Assembly (NCBI RefSeq): GCF_010993965.1
Contig: NZ_WIXM01000005.1
Span: 1-64,000, forward strand
Length of the DNA: 64,000 nucleotides
Direction: 5' to 3'
Source of the DNA: Gracilibacillus sp. YIM 98692
GTDB lineage: Bacteria; Bacillota; Bacilli; Bacillales; Amphibacillaceae
The number at the start of each line of letters is the position of its first letter. Within the stretch, counting starts at the first letter, position 1. Below the pieces are notes generated by a model, which saw nothing but the letters and a program-made list of their open reading frames with translations, had not been told where the DNA came from and ran no database searches. Position numbers and translations under genes: made by a program. Of the stretch, positions 25,489 through 35,060 are shown in pieces.

Positions 25489-28254
25489 ATGACATCTTTT
25501 CTTCAGCTTAACAAAACATCTAGGCTCGTTCTGATGATTTTTTTGCTCGTTTCAGCAGTTTTCATGGTACTTTTTGTTGGTACCGCAAGTGCATCGGCAG
25601 CCATCACCATTGATTCCCACACCGATGGTCAAGATGTACCAGTCGGAGTGGAACGTATTTCTGGTACCTATACGGATGCTTATAACATGGAGCTTGTTAT
25701 TAATGGGACGAAAATGGTGAAAGTGCATATGGATGACCCTAACGGGGATGATGCAGGGACATGGTATTATGATTTAGATACTTCCAATTATGACGGAGAT
25801 ATAGAGTTAATTGCTAAAGGACAGGATGCGATTTCAAGGTATAATACATGGTCTGATTTTCTTCATATTCATGTGGATAATAAAGCAGCTAACGTTCCAG
25901 CAGTCTCGATTGATAGTCCTGCAGATGGCAGCAGTGTCAATGGAAGTGTGAATGTTCAGATATCTGTAGAGGCAAGAAATAGCTTAAATAGTGTGGAAGT
26001 CAGAATAAATGGAGGGGATTGGACGGAAGCTGCATTAAAAGGTTCCAACTATAAATACAATTGGGACACATCAGGTATTGGGGATAAAACATCCAGTATA
26101 GAGGCAAGAGCAATCGATTCGCAGGGCAATGTTGGGAAAAGCTTAACAACGTATGTGAAAGTAGGAGACGGAACAAATGAGACCATATCCGCTGTAAGTC
26201 AAGACCGTGCGATGTGGATTTGGGAAAAGGCTTCTTATCAATTGATTCTCAACCCCGGTTCAAGGACAGTGCTAGATGCGATGGCAAAGGATACCACTAC
26301 ATTTGATCAGGATCCGATTACGACATTATACTTTGGTGTGGATACTTTTAATGGAATGGATATGCTGGAAGATGAAAGGGAAAAAGTACGAGATTTTGTC
26401 AGTTGGGCCCATAACAAAGGCTATCAAGTACATGCACTCATTGCAGGGGGAACCGATCCACCTTATTTTGGTGCGTATAGCAGGTATCATGATTTAGCTA
26501 TTCGTGAATTTGAGAAGGTTATCAATTATAATATTTCATCAGCACCAAATGAAAGGTTTGACGGGGTGAATGTAGATACGGAGCCTTATATATTACCAGA
26601 TTTTAGATCTGATTATCCTTCCGTTCAGCTACAATATTTAGATTATTATGAAAAAATTATGCAAAGAAGGGACACAGCGGGTTATAGTCTGTTAGTAGGT
26701 CCAGCGATTCCAAGGTGGTATGATTCTTCTACGTATGCGGAGAATATAACTTGGAATGGCAGTACAAAGTGGATGTCTGAGCATATACAGGATATGGCTG
26801 ATTATATTTCCATCATGGATTATCGAGATAGAGCAGATGGCAGTCCAGGTATCATTTCAGATGCACAAGGAGAAATGGATTATGCAAATCTTATCGGTAA
26901 GCCGAACTCTGTGATTATTGGTGTAGAAACGAAGGATATTGCAAATGGTGGTGATCCAGAGACTATCTCTTTCCGTGAAGAAGGCCGGACCTATATGGAA
27001 TCAGAGTTAGATAAGGTTTATACTGCTTTTAATGGAGATGATGCCTTTGGAGGTATTGCATTGCATCATTATGACGAGATACGTGACTTGCCATCTTCCT
27101 GGGGACCCTTCGGTTATTTATGGGAACCGCCTTCTGATACAACAGCCCCTTCAGCACTCGAGAGAGATCCAATCGCCACTGCTTTTGACTTCCAAAGTAT
27201 TGATATTGAATATGGCAGAGCTTCTGATAATACAGCGGTAGAGTTTTATCATATTTATCGCAGTACTACAAGTGATTTTACACCTGATGCTAGTAATCTA
27301 GCAGCAACATCAAGGGGTCTTTCCTATACGGATAAAGGTTTACTTCCAAACACGATGTATTACTATAAGGTAGCTGCTGTGGACGTACAAGGGAACATTG
27401 GTCCGGTATCTGCTGAAGCCTCTGCAGTTACGGACGATACGACATTAAAGCCTATGATTATTAACGGTATGGATGTGACGTATGATGGTGAAAGCGGTAA
27501 GGTTTCTCTACAAGTCGTAGATAAAGATACATTACAAGGGATTCAGGCTGATGTACATGGAAGATTTACTCATATGGGCGGAAAATATATCGATATATCG
27601 ACAGGTACGAATGGAAATATGTCAGCCACATCCGAATCTGTGGTTGAAAATTCGGGAGAGATAGGATTTGAGCCGAGAAGAATCATGTCCGATGGATATT
27701 ACTGGGCACAAGCTTATGATAATCCTCACACAACGTCCACCACATGGTTTCAAGAAACCTATACAGTTTCTGAAGATGCCCATGTCCGTGGAGGAGATTA
27801 TGCAGACATGAACTTTGGTACAGACACCATCATTGAAATAAAAGATGCATCAGGAGGAACCTATTATGATCGGCTGGGATTCTTTAAATTTGACTATTCT
27901 AGCTTCTCTGGTTCAGCAGTAAATTCGGCTGTATTATATTTTTATTTAAATACTGGTGTAACGGATGAAACCGTTTCTTATGTGCCTGTAACCATAAGAG
28001 GGTTGCATACGGATAATTGGAATGAAAGCACGATAAACTGGAACAATCGCCCTAGTATAAGCGATTCTACTACCATCGGAACAATCGATGTCACTGGAGC
28101 AGGATGGTACAGTATGGATGTAACAAGCTTTATTAACAATGAAATGGAAGATAAAGTGGCCTCATTTAGATTTTCTGATGATGCCACAACGGATAGGCTG
28201 GTTAAAGTAGACAGTAAAGAGAATGCGAATCCGGCTTATCTTGTGCTGGAATAA
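25489..28254 (+). CDS. Secreted modular protein with Ig-like, TIM-barrel-like, FN3 and DNRLRE domains (putative glycan-active enzyme)
   Basis: Signal peptide: residues 1 to about 37 (TASASA-A). Two Ig-like domains follow (about 38-130 and 138-230). A ~310-residue central domain (235-545) looks like a beta/alpha barrel: strands such as ITTLYFGVDTF, GYQVHALIAGG, FDGVNVDTEPY, YSLLVGPAIP, YISIMDYRD and VIIGVETKD occur in order. Asp358, Asp363 and Glu365 in the third strand are candidate acids. Then come an FN3 domain (551-648), an unassigned beta-rich domain (650-753) and a C-terminal DNRLRE-type domain (754-921). Two cre boxes precede it. I do not recognise a named glycosidase family. Confidence 0.75.
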   Translation: MTSFLQLNKTSRLVLMIFLLVSAVFMVLFVGTASASAAITIDSHTDGQDVPVGVERISGTYTDAYNMELVINGTKMVKVHMDDPNGDDAGTWYYDLDTSNYDGDIELIAKGQDAISRYNTWSDFLHIHVDNKAANVPAVSIDSPADGSSVNGSVNVQISVEARNSLNSVEVRINGGDWTEAALKGSNYKYNWDTSGIGDKTSSIEARAIDSQGNVGKSLTTYVKVGDGTNETISAVSQDRAMWIWEKASYQLILNPGSRTVLDAMAKDTTTFDQDPITTLYFGVDTFNGMDMLEDEREKVRDFVSWAHNKGYQVHALIAGGTDPPYFGAYSRYHDLAIREFEKVINYNISSAPNERFDGVNVDTEPYILPDFRSDYPSVQLQYLDYYEKIMQRRDTAGYSLLVGPAIPRWYDSSTYAENITWNGSTKWMSEHIQDMADYISIMDYRDRADGSPGIISDAQGEMDYANLIGKPNSVIIGVETKDIANGGDPETISFREEGRTYMESELDKVYTAFNGDDAFGGIALHHYDEIRDLPSSWGPFGYLWEPPSDTTAPSALERDPIATAFDFQSIDIEYGRASDNTAVEFYHIYRSTTSDFTPDASNLAATSRGLSYTDKGLLPNTMYYYKVAAVDVQGNIGPVSAEASAVTDDTTLKPMIINGMDVTYDGESGKVSLQVVDKDTLQGIQADVHGRFTHMGGKYIDISTGTNGNMSATSESVVENSGEIGFEPRRIMSDGYYWAQAYDNPHTTSTTWFQETYTVSEDAHVRGGDYADMNFGTDTIIEIKDASGGTYYDRLGFFKFDYSSFSGSAVNSAVLYFYLNTGVTDETVSYVPVTIRGLHTDNWNESTINWNNRPSISDSTTIGTIDVTGAGWYSMDVTSFINNEMEDKVASFRFSDDATTDRLVKVDSKENANPAYLVLE

Positions 28255-28290
28255 AACGACGTTAAGAATGCGTTTAAGTGTTGGTATTTC

Positions 28291-28536
28291 ACCGTTCGGG
28301 TTCGCTCTAGGCGGACGCTTTCACCTAAAGGCACAAGTGCAACATCTACTCAAGCACAAATCGCTTTCGTAGTGTTTTCTATGCCGCTAAGCATGGCCTC
28401 AGCCAGGGGGACTACTTGAAATAACATATTTGTTCCCTTGCACTATGGAGCCTACTACGAAGCTATACTAGAAGACACAGGTGCATCCTGCGGGGTCTTC
28501 GGACTCATGCTTTTCCCGCAGGAGTCGCCGCCTTCC
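28291..28536 (+). repeat. Long dispersed repeat B, copy 1
   Basis: A ~246-bp sequence that recurs at 32082-32329 in the same orientation with roughly 20 differences by eye. It is GC-richer than its surroundings and ends with CGGGGTCTTCGGACTC and CCCGCAGGAGTC, words shared with the A elements. The two copies bracket the YesMN-like operon. Confidence 0.8.
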
Positions 28537-28568
28537 TATACGGAAATAAAAAAAACTTTGTCAAAATA

Positions 28569-28762
28569 GTACTTAAACCACCATTAAGTACCAAAATGAA
28601 TCACCTCACGACCAAAAATGACACTTATAACGGTGATAAGTGCCAAAATCAAGACTAGATCTAATAAACTTGGTACTTAACAGCTAAATAAATACCAAAT
28701 CAATAAGAAATATAATGAAAATGACACTTATCGTCCACGATTGACGATCTATTTTTAAGTAC
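28569..28762. repeat. Four-unit 52-bp tandem array of small hairpins
   Basis: Units begin with GTACTTAA (28569), ACACTTAT (28621), GTACTTAA (28673) and ACACTTAT (28724), steps of 52, 52 and 51 bp. In unit 1 GTACTTAA pairs with TTAAGTAC; in unit 2 CACTTAT pairs with ATAAGTG; both have 7-nt loops. A CCAAAATSAA-like tail recurs at the same offset in units 1-3. No coding region lies here. Confidence 0.65.
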
Positions 28763-28987
28763 AATAATTCACATACTCTCTATCATTTTAACATAAATTC
28801 CCAATATTCTTGATTAATCTTTATAAGTGCTGAGATTTATTAAATTTTTGCGAGCATGATAACAACACAATTAGCAGCTGATTTAGTCCATCTTTTAACA
28901 GGAGTGCAAAAATTATTGTATAAATGTGATTTGGTATGCTAAAAGGGGTGCTAATTCACATGTTGAAATAGTTTTTTTGCTCATAAT

Positions 28988-29038
28988 CGTTGATATATCA
29001 ACGAAAATAGGAGGTGCATTGGCATGCTAATGCACCTC
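28988..29038. other. Two adjacent perfect palindromes; possible end of the YesMN transcript
   Basis: CGTTGATATATCAACG (28988-29003) is a 16-bp palindrome. GAGGTGCATT/AATGCACCTC (29011-29038) is a 10-bp stem with GCATGC in its centre. On the minus strand the second is followed by CTATTTTCG, so it could act as a weak terminator about 140 bp after the yesN-like gene. The stretches 28763-28987 and 29039-29181 show nothing else I recognise. Confidence 0.4.
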
Positions 29039-29181
29039 TAAAAGCAGTGTTATTTCGTGTTTTCTCCCTATTAACCGAATGGGTTATTCTTAATTTCGGA
29101 GGGCTTTTTCAGTGGCTTTGAATGAGAGCTGCTGGTGGTCGGAAAAAACCATCGGTAAAGGAAGACTTAGAAAATCCCTTA

Positions 29182-30228
29182 TTATTGCATTTGCTTTCGA
29201 TATTCATTAGGTGTCAGACCATAATATTTTTTAAAAGATTTACTAAAATGCGGGTAATCTGAAAATCCTACTTTAAAAGCAATATCCGTAATTTTTAAAT
29301 CAGAATCTTGTATCATCTCTTTCGCTTTTGCCAATCTTAATTTAATTAAGTATTTGATAAAACTAATGTTCATTTCTTCTTTAAAAGAACGACTAAAATA
29401 AGATTCAGAAACTCCAACATAATTAGCTGCTTCTTGTAATGATAACTCCTCTAATGCATAATTTTTTTTCATATATTCCACAGCTTTTAAAATGTTTTGA
29501 CGTGAACCTAAATTTCGAGAGCCTTGAACAGTTTCTATCATATGACTAATTTCTTGTTTGGCTTTTTCCATCATTAATTCCCTTGTATTTGGCCATTTAA
29601 TTTGTTCAGGAAGACAGTTTGGAAGACTTATGTTTCTATTAATTAATTCATTCTCTATATCTCTTAAAAGGTTTTCCAATAACTGTGATAGAGACAGGGG
29701 ATTATTTGGTGTGTGATGATACCCTTCAACGATGGTGTTTATTTTTTCGTAAGCCTTCGCTTCATTCGATGTCCAAATATGTTCAACCATCTCTTTTTTA
29801 TCTGTTTCCAGCAGTATGACCCAATCATTATACTCTGTATAGGAGCGTTCGTTTTTTTTCATTTGTGTATACATTTGATCCATGGTAGAGAGTATTTGAT
29901 CTGGCACAATCGGCTTTAATATAAAGTCAGAAACACCAAAACGGATCGCTTTTTGAGCGTAATGAAAATCATCATAACCAGAAATGATGATAAACTTCAT
30001 AGTTGGATCTATTTTTTTGGCCGCTTCTATGAATTCAAGACCGTCCATTTCAGGCATCCAAATATCTGTAATAACTAGATCGATCGAGTGGTTCTCTACC
30101 AATAAAAGCGCTTCTTTTCCATCTTCCGCAACCCCTGCTACGGAAAATTTATCCTCTATTTTTTCTAGAAGCTTTTGTAAACTTAAGTGAATCATATGTT
30201 CATCATCAACAATGATGACGTTATACAT
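29182..30228 (-). CDS. YesN-like response regulator with AraC HTH
   Basis: The 348-residue protein has an N-terminal receiver domain (VDDEHMIH at the start, phospho-acceptor Asp55 in VITDIWMP, Lys in ILKPI). A middle linker leads to a C-terminal AraC-type double helix-turn-helix (about 245-345; YVGVSESYFSRSFKEE, ITDIAFKVGFSDYPHFSKSFKKYYG). The start at 30228 gives the expected MYNVIIVDDE; the longer frame runs into the kinase gene. It overlaps the sensor gene by 8 bp. It probably activates the importer operon that diverges at 32699. Confidence 0.9.
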   Translation of the reverse strand: MYNVIIVDDEHMIHLSLQKLLEKIEDKFSVAGVAEDGKEALLLVENHSIDLVITDIWMPEMDGLEFIEAAKKIDPTMKFIIISGYDDFHYAQKAIRFGVSDFILKPIVPDQILSTMDQMYTQMKKNERSYTEYNDWVILLETDKKEMVEHIWTSNEAKAYEKINTIVEGYHHTPNNPLSLSQLLENLLRDIENELINRNISLPNCLPEQIKWPNTRELMMEKAKQEISHMIETVQGSRNLGSRQNILKAVEYMKKNYALEELSLQEAANYVGVSESYFSRSFKEEMNISFIKYLIKLRLAKAKEMIQDSDLKITDIAFKVGFSDYPHFSKSFKKYYGLTPNEYRKQMQ

Positions 30229-32035
30229 CGTTTTCCTCCTCCTTTCGATAGGGAAGCATGATTTCCACGATGGTTCCAGTACCTGAACTGCCATCTTTGA
30301 TGTGCAATCCATATGGGGTACCAAAAGCTAAACGGGTTCTTTCATGAACATTCCATAGCCCAATACTTTTAAACTGTTTTTCTTTATCATAGATGTGTTG
30401 GTCATCTAACTCCTTAAAAGCACGGTTATAATCTTCTTTAATTTTTGGATCCATGCCATAACCATTGTCTATCACTTGAATGACATAGTAATCGGACTTT
30501 TTGAAGGTATGAATGCCTATATAGGAAGCTTTCCTTTTATGCTTTTGATATCCGTGTAAAAAGGCATTTTCCACTAATGGCTGCAACGATAAGCGTATGA
30601 TGGAAATGGAATCGAGGCATTCATTATCTATTTGTATATCTACTTCTAAATGCCGATGCCTTTCTTTCTGAATCTCTAAATACGAATGGATATGGTCCAT
30701 TTCTTCCCTCAACGAAACTACTTGCCTTGCATCACCAAGGTTATAACGAAACATATGTGCTAAAGAGGTCGTCATTTTACTGATGACCATATTATTTTCT
30801 AAGATGGCATGTGAGTTAATAATGCCCAGCGTGTTATAGAGAAAATGTGGATTGATTTGAGCCTGCATCGCTTGAAGTGCGGACTCTTTTTGTTTAATCT
30901 GCATTTGTTTTTCTTGTAATTGAGCAATATGAACTTCTTCATATAGTCTCTTTAGTTCATTCACCATCGTGTAAAAACTTCGAAACACATTTCCAATTTC
31001 ATCTTTGCGTTCCTTCATGCTCAAGTTCGGAACAGTTAAATTTCCTAACTCCACTTTCTTCATCAATTTTTGAAGAGTGGAGAGGGAACCAGTTAAAGAT
31101 AGAGAGAATCCTCCAAATACTGAAAGTGCTACTATAACAATAACCCCACCTAACAAAATCGTTAATGATCTTATTTTTAGTAAATCGCTAATAATTTTCT
31201 TATGGGGAAGTTGCGCAATTAAGACCCAATCGGTAGCTTGAAAATGCTCATATATAAAAATTTGTTTTTTATTGTTAGTTGTCGTTGTAAATACGTCACT
31301 TGTATTCGATAGATATCGATTTAATACAGAAGTGCGAACAAACTCTCCAATTCGATTAGGATTCGTATGATAAATGATTTGCCCGGTATCATCCATTATC
31401 CAAACATTTGAATTCTCGATGGACAGGTTATTACTTATATTGGAAATTTGACTCAGGTTGATATCCACAATTAGCAAAGCTTCGTATAAATAAGAATGGT
31501 TGCTGTGTATCTTTCTGGACACTGTTATAACGGGCTGCGAACCAATTTCCCGCAATCCGATGATGTTAAAGTTGTCCATTTCATTCCCACCTTGTAAAAG
31601 TTGATTATTCCTATTCCTGATGTGTTTCATATCTAATAATTCGGTACTCTGATAGAAATTTATCTGTCTGCCTTTTTTGCTAACTAAGGATATACCGACA
31701 ATATCGGACCTTCCATCCATCATTTGTGTAAATAATTCTTTTTCAATTTGTTCGGACAAAATAAAAGAGTCATATTTGCTTAATATATCACTGTTGATAA
31801 ACCTCTGTATTTGACGGTTAGAAATAAAAGGGTAAGTAGAATTTTCTATGTTGGAAATGTACAAGTTCAAGTAATCATTTACTTGCTGAATTAACTTTTT
31901 ATTGGATTGGATAGCTTCTTGCTCAATGGTAGTTGTAGAGGTTTCAAACCAAATATAACCGATGATAGATATAGGTAAACATACAAAAAAGATAAAGATT
32001 AAAAAAAGCTTCTTTTTAATTGAATGTACTTTCAT
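30221..32035 (-). CDS. YesM-like sensor histidine kinase
   Basis: A 604-residue membrane sensor: N-terminal anchor (about 10-30), extracellular sensing domain (about 33-290), second membrane segment (about 295-317), HAMP-like linker, a phospho-acceptor region with His397 in QINPHFLYNTL, and an ATPase domain (N-box VENAFLHG, G-box DNGYGMD). This is the LytS/YesM class used for extracellular sugars. The ATG at 32035 follows AAGGGATG; upstream codons lie in repeat B. It forms an operon with the regulator just after it. Confidence 0.9.
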   Translation of the reverse strand: MKVHSIKKKLFLIFIFFVCLPISIIGYIWFETSTTTIEQEAIQSNKKLIQQVNDYLNLYISNIENSTYPFISNRQIQRFINSDILSKYDSFILSEQIEKELFTQMMDGRSDIVGISLVSKKGRQINFYQSTELLDMKHIRNRNNQLLQGGNEMDNFNIIGLREIGSQPVITVSRKIHSNHSYLYEALLIVDINLSQISNISNNLSIENSNVWIMDDTGQIIYHTNPNRIGEFVRTSVLNRYLSNTSDVFTTTTNNKKQIFIYEHFQATDWVLIAQLPHKKIISDLLKIRSLTILLGGVIVIVALSVFGGFSLSLTGSLSTLQKLMKKVELGNLTVPNLSMKERKDEIGNVFRSFYTMVNELKRLYEEVHIAQLQEKQMQIKQKESALQAMQAQINPHFLYNTLGIINSHAILENNMVISKMTTSLAHMFRYNLGDARQVVSLREEMDHIHSYLEIQKERHRHLEVDIQIDNECLDSISIIRLSLQPLVENAFLHGYQKHKRKASYIGIHTFKKSDYYVIQVIDNGYGMDPKIKEDYNRAFKELDDQHIYDKEKQFKSIGLWNVHERTRLAFGTPYGLHIKDGSSGTGTIVEIMLPYRKEEENDV

Positions 32036-32081
32036 ATAGGAAACATCCCTTACTATTAAAACTGAATGCTGTTGTTTTTGC

Positions 32082-32329
32082 CACCGTCGGGTTCGCTCTA
32101 GGCGGACGCTTTCACCCAAGGGCACAAGTGCAACATCTACTCAAGCAAAAATCGCTTTCGTAGTGTTTTCTATGCCGCCGGGCATGGCCTTAGCCAGGGG
32201 GACTACTTGAAATAACATCTTTGCTCCCTTGCACCGAGGAAGCGTACTACGAAGCTTTACTAGAAGACGCAGGTGCATCCCGCGGGGTCTTCGGACTCAT
32301 GCTTTTCCCGCAGGAGTCGCCGCCTTCCG
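32082..32329 (+). repeat. Long dispersed repeat B, copy 2
   Basis: A direct repeat of 28291-28536, about 248 bp. It begins within 50 bp of the yesM-like start codon, so it lies in that gene's leader. The rest of the gap (32330-32654) shows a few open frames without ribosome sites, and I see no gene. Confidence 0.8.
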
Positions 32330-32654
32330 CTCTCCCGAACTGATGATTGTTTACACCAAAAGCTACAATGTTTTAGAACACGCGATAAAGAAAAATCATT
32401 CCGTATGGCTACAAGTTATTAATAATAATATATGTAATGGAAAGGTTGTCCATGTCTAATCATAGAGTACGATTCGTCCCTGTTAGAAAAGGAAAAAAAC
32501 TTGAGAAGATCAAGGAGGCGTGTGTATATAAAGACGCAGAGGTTCTACAGCTGTTTTTCGGCCTACTGGACAACTTCTATTCAATTAAGAGCAAAAAAGG
32601 ACAAGTGAACAAAGAAAAACCATTCCATATTGCAGGAAAATATTTAATAATCTA

Positions 32655-32668
32655 TGTAAGCGCTATAA
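32655..32668 (+). promoter_or_regulatory. cre box overlapping a -10 element
   Basis: TGTAAGCGCTATAA fits the cre consensus and overlaps TATAAT (32664-32669). No good -35 is visible, as expected of a promoter needing an activator such as the YesN-like protein. Confidence 0.5.
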
Positions 32669-32698
32669 TAAATGCTTAAAAATAGGAGGTTTTAAAGA

Positions 32699-34063
32699 AT
32701 GAAGAAAAATTTATCTGTTTTATTTTCACTCGTAGTAGTATTGGTATTATTTGTGGCGGGATGTACAAATAATTCACCAACTGCAGAAAATTCATCATCT
32801 GATGAAAATGATACATCAAATTCAAAAGAGGAACAAGTGACTATTAACCTTGGTTATTATTCGGGAGGGAAATCTGATGAAAAAATGCAAGAGTTAATTG
32901 ATAGATTTATGGACCAGCATCCCAATATTAAGATAACCACGCAGAGTGCGCCTTATGGGCAGTTCTTCCAAAAGCTAGATACACAAATTGCTGCTGATGA
33001 AGCCCCGGATGTTTGGTTATCAGATGGTGTATTAGTTATGAAGTACGCAGAGCGAGGAGCAGTTAAAGATTTAACGGATTGGATTAATCGAGATTTGGAA
33101 AAAGAAGACTATTATGGATTAGATTTTAATAAGGATGCAGACGGAAAGTATTGGGGGGTTCCGCAAGGGATTCAAATTGGAGCCTTGTATTACAACAAAG
33201 ATCACTTTGATAAAGCCGGTGTAGAGTATCCTAGTGAAGACTGGACTTGGGAAGATTTAAAAGAAGCAGCGGCTAAATTAACATTAGATGCCTCTAATAA
33301 GAAACCAAAGGATGAAGGATTTAATAGTGAAAATATACAACAATTTGGTTTAACATTCTTTAGTATTACGGAGGGTTGGTTCTCTGTTCTTAAATCCTAT
33401 GGTGGAGGGATCTTAGACGATTCATTAAATCAATCCATTATTAATACAGAAGAAAATAAACAAGCGTTTGAGTGGATGGTAGATGGCATGGATAGCGGTA
33501 TTATAACAGACCCAGCTGATTTAAAAAGTTTCCAAAGTCCAATGGCCGTTTTCCCTAGTGGTTCAGCTGCAATGAGAATTGGCATTTATGCTCGTGTGTT
33601 AGCTGCCAACGAAGCCGGTTTAAATTATGATGTAACTTTGCTGCCAAAAGGTCCAGATGGTAAGAGGTTCTCACCCGTTATCGCAAACTCTTGGGTTATT
33701 AATGATAGTGCAAATGATAAGAAAGCAAAAGCTGCTTGGGAATGGGTGAAGTATTGGGCAACGGAAGATGAAGTGCAAAAAGAGTGGGCTGCCCTTGGAG
33801 AAGCGGTACCAGTTAAAAAGTCGGTTGCCAATTCTGAAATATTTTTAAACTCATCTGACACACCTGAAAACAAAGAGGCGTTTTTAGAAAGTTTTGATTT
33901 TGCAGGAACCCTTGATACCAATGCAGTATGGGGTGAATGGGTGGCAAAATTTAATGAGCATGCCCAACGCGCTTTCCTTCAAGAAACAACCATTGATGAG
34001 GCATTAGAAAATGCGGATAAAGAGGTGCAGGAAATTTTAGATGAATTCTATAACGAAGAATAA
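32699..34063 (+). CDS. Sugar ABC transporter substrate-binding lipoprotein (amino-sugar locus)
   Basis: A 454-residue lipoprotein with a lipid-attachment Cys22 (FVAGC), a Ser/Asn/Glu-rich linker and a type-1 binding fold (INLGYYSGG, FPSGSAAMRIG). The ATG follows AGGAGG. It heads an operon with two permeases and is preceded by a cre-overlapped promoter. It is divergent from the YesMN-like pair, its likely regulators. The ligand is unknown. Confidence 0.9.
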   Translation: MKKNLSVLFSLVVVLVLFVAGCTNNSPTAENSSSDENDTSNSKEEQVTINLGYYSGGKSDEKMQELIDRFMDQHPNIKITTQSAPYGQFFQKLDTQIAADEAPDVWLSDGVLVMKYAERGAVKDLTDWINRDLEKEDYYGLDFNKDADGKYWGVPQGIQIGALYYNKDHFDKAGVEYPSEDWTWEDLKEAAAKLTLDASNKKPKDEGFNSENIQQFGLTFFSITEGWFSVLKSYGGGILDDSLNQSIINTEENKQAFEWMVDGMDSGIITDPADLKSFQSPMAVFPSGSAAMRIGIYARVLAANEAGLNYDVTLLPKGPDGKRFSPVIANSWVINDSANDKKAKAAWEWVKYWATEDEVQKEWAALGEAVPVKKSVANSEIFLNSSDTPENKEAFLESFDFAGTLDTNAVWGEWVAKFNEHAQRAFLQETTIDEALENADKEVQEILDEFYNEE

Positions 34064-34081
34064 TTGAAGGGGGCTGATCAT

Positions 34082-35032
34082 ATGGAAAGTGAACGTATCA
34101 ATCGATCACCTACTAATCTGGCAGCAAAAAAACGTAGCTTATTAACTTACGAGGGGAAATGGGGACTTCTTTTAGTTTCCCCTTATCTCATTCAATTTAT
34201 CGTGTTTGTGATTGGACCTTTAATTGCTTCCTTATACTTTAGTTTTTCAAAATACGATATGTTAAATCCTCCTCAATGGATTGGTTTAGAAAACTATGAA
34301 AAGCTGTTTAATGAACCTTTATTTTATAAATCTCTTTGGAATACACTCTATTTTGCCATTTTATTTGTTCCAACCCAAGCTTTCTTCGCTTTATTGTTAG
34401 CAGTAGCTCTTAATCAGAAAATCAAAGCATTAAAGTTATATCGTATGGCACATTTTATTCCAGTTATTTCATCATGGACAGTCGTGATGTATGTGGTAGA
34501 TGCCATTTTCAATCCACGTTTTGGGTTTGCAAACTCTTTTCTTATAAAACTAGGCCTTGAACCACAACGATGGTTAAATGATGAGCAGCTGGTCATTCCT
34601 CTTCTAGTGCTAGTGGCAGTTTGGAAAGGAATAGGTTACATGATGGTCATTTATTTAGCTGGATTACAAAATGTTCCGAATGAACTATATGAAGCAGCTG
34701 ACATGGATGGAGCTGGTACGATAAAGAAGTTTTCATCTATTACCCTGCCATTAATTTCACCAACTACTTTTTTAGTTATCGTTCTAAGTACGATTACCAC
34801 CTTCCAAGCATTTGAACAGATTTATGTTATGACAGGTGGAGCTACTGATATTACGGCAGCAGGTGGGCCGAATAATGCAAGTTTAGTACTGATGCTTTAC
34901 TTGTACCGGGAAGGCTTCTCTTTCTTGCATATGGGATATGCTTCAGCTATCGCTTGGATTCTGTTTACTATTTTATTTATCTTAACGCTGCTTCAGTTAT
35001 GGGGGCAAAAGAAATGGGTTCATTATCAATAA
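34082..35032 (+). CDS. Sugar ABC transporter permease, MalF type (amino-sugar locus)
   Basis: A 316-residue CUT1 permease with six membrane segments after a charged ~35-residue N-terminus. The EAA loop is YEAADMDGAGTIKKFSSITLP. The ATG at 34082 has AAGGGGG at the right distance; the in-frame TTG at 34064 overlaps the end of the previous gene region and lacks its own site. Confidence 0.9.
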   Translation: MESERINRSPTNLAAKKRSLLTYEGKWGLLLVSPYLIQFIVFVIGPLIASLYFSFSKYDMLNPPQWIGLENYEKLFNEPLFYKSLWNTLYFAILFVPTQAFFALLLAVALNQKIKALKLYRMAHFIPVISSWTVVMYVVDAIFNPRFGFANSFLIKLGLEPQRWLNDEQLVIPLLVLVAVWKGIGYMMVIYLAGLQNVPNELYEAADMDGAGTIKKFSSITLPLISPTTFLVIVLSTITTFQAFEQIYVMTGGATDITAAGGPNNASLVLMLYLYREGFSFLHMGYASAIAWILFTILFILTLLQLWGQKKWVHYQ

Positions 35033-35060
35033 ATAAATTCGAACGAGAAGGAGGGGTTAT

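Noticed and set aside
28569-28762. CRISPR array
   Set aside because: Repeats are short and degenerate with covarying stems; spacers are not unique 30-mers and no cas gene is near.
32229-32679. Two open frames (76 and 80 codons) before the second importer operon
   Set aside because: The first is inside repeat B copy 2. The second has no ribosome site and runs into the cre box and promoter of the lipoprotein gene.
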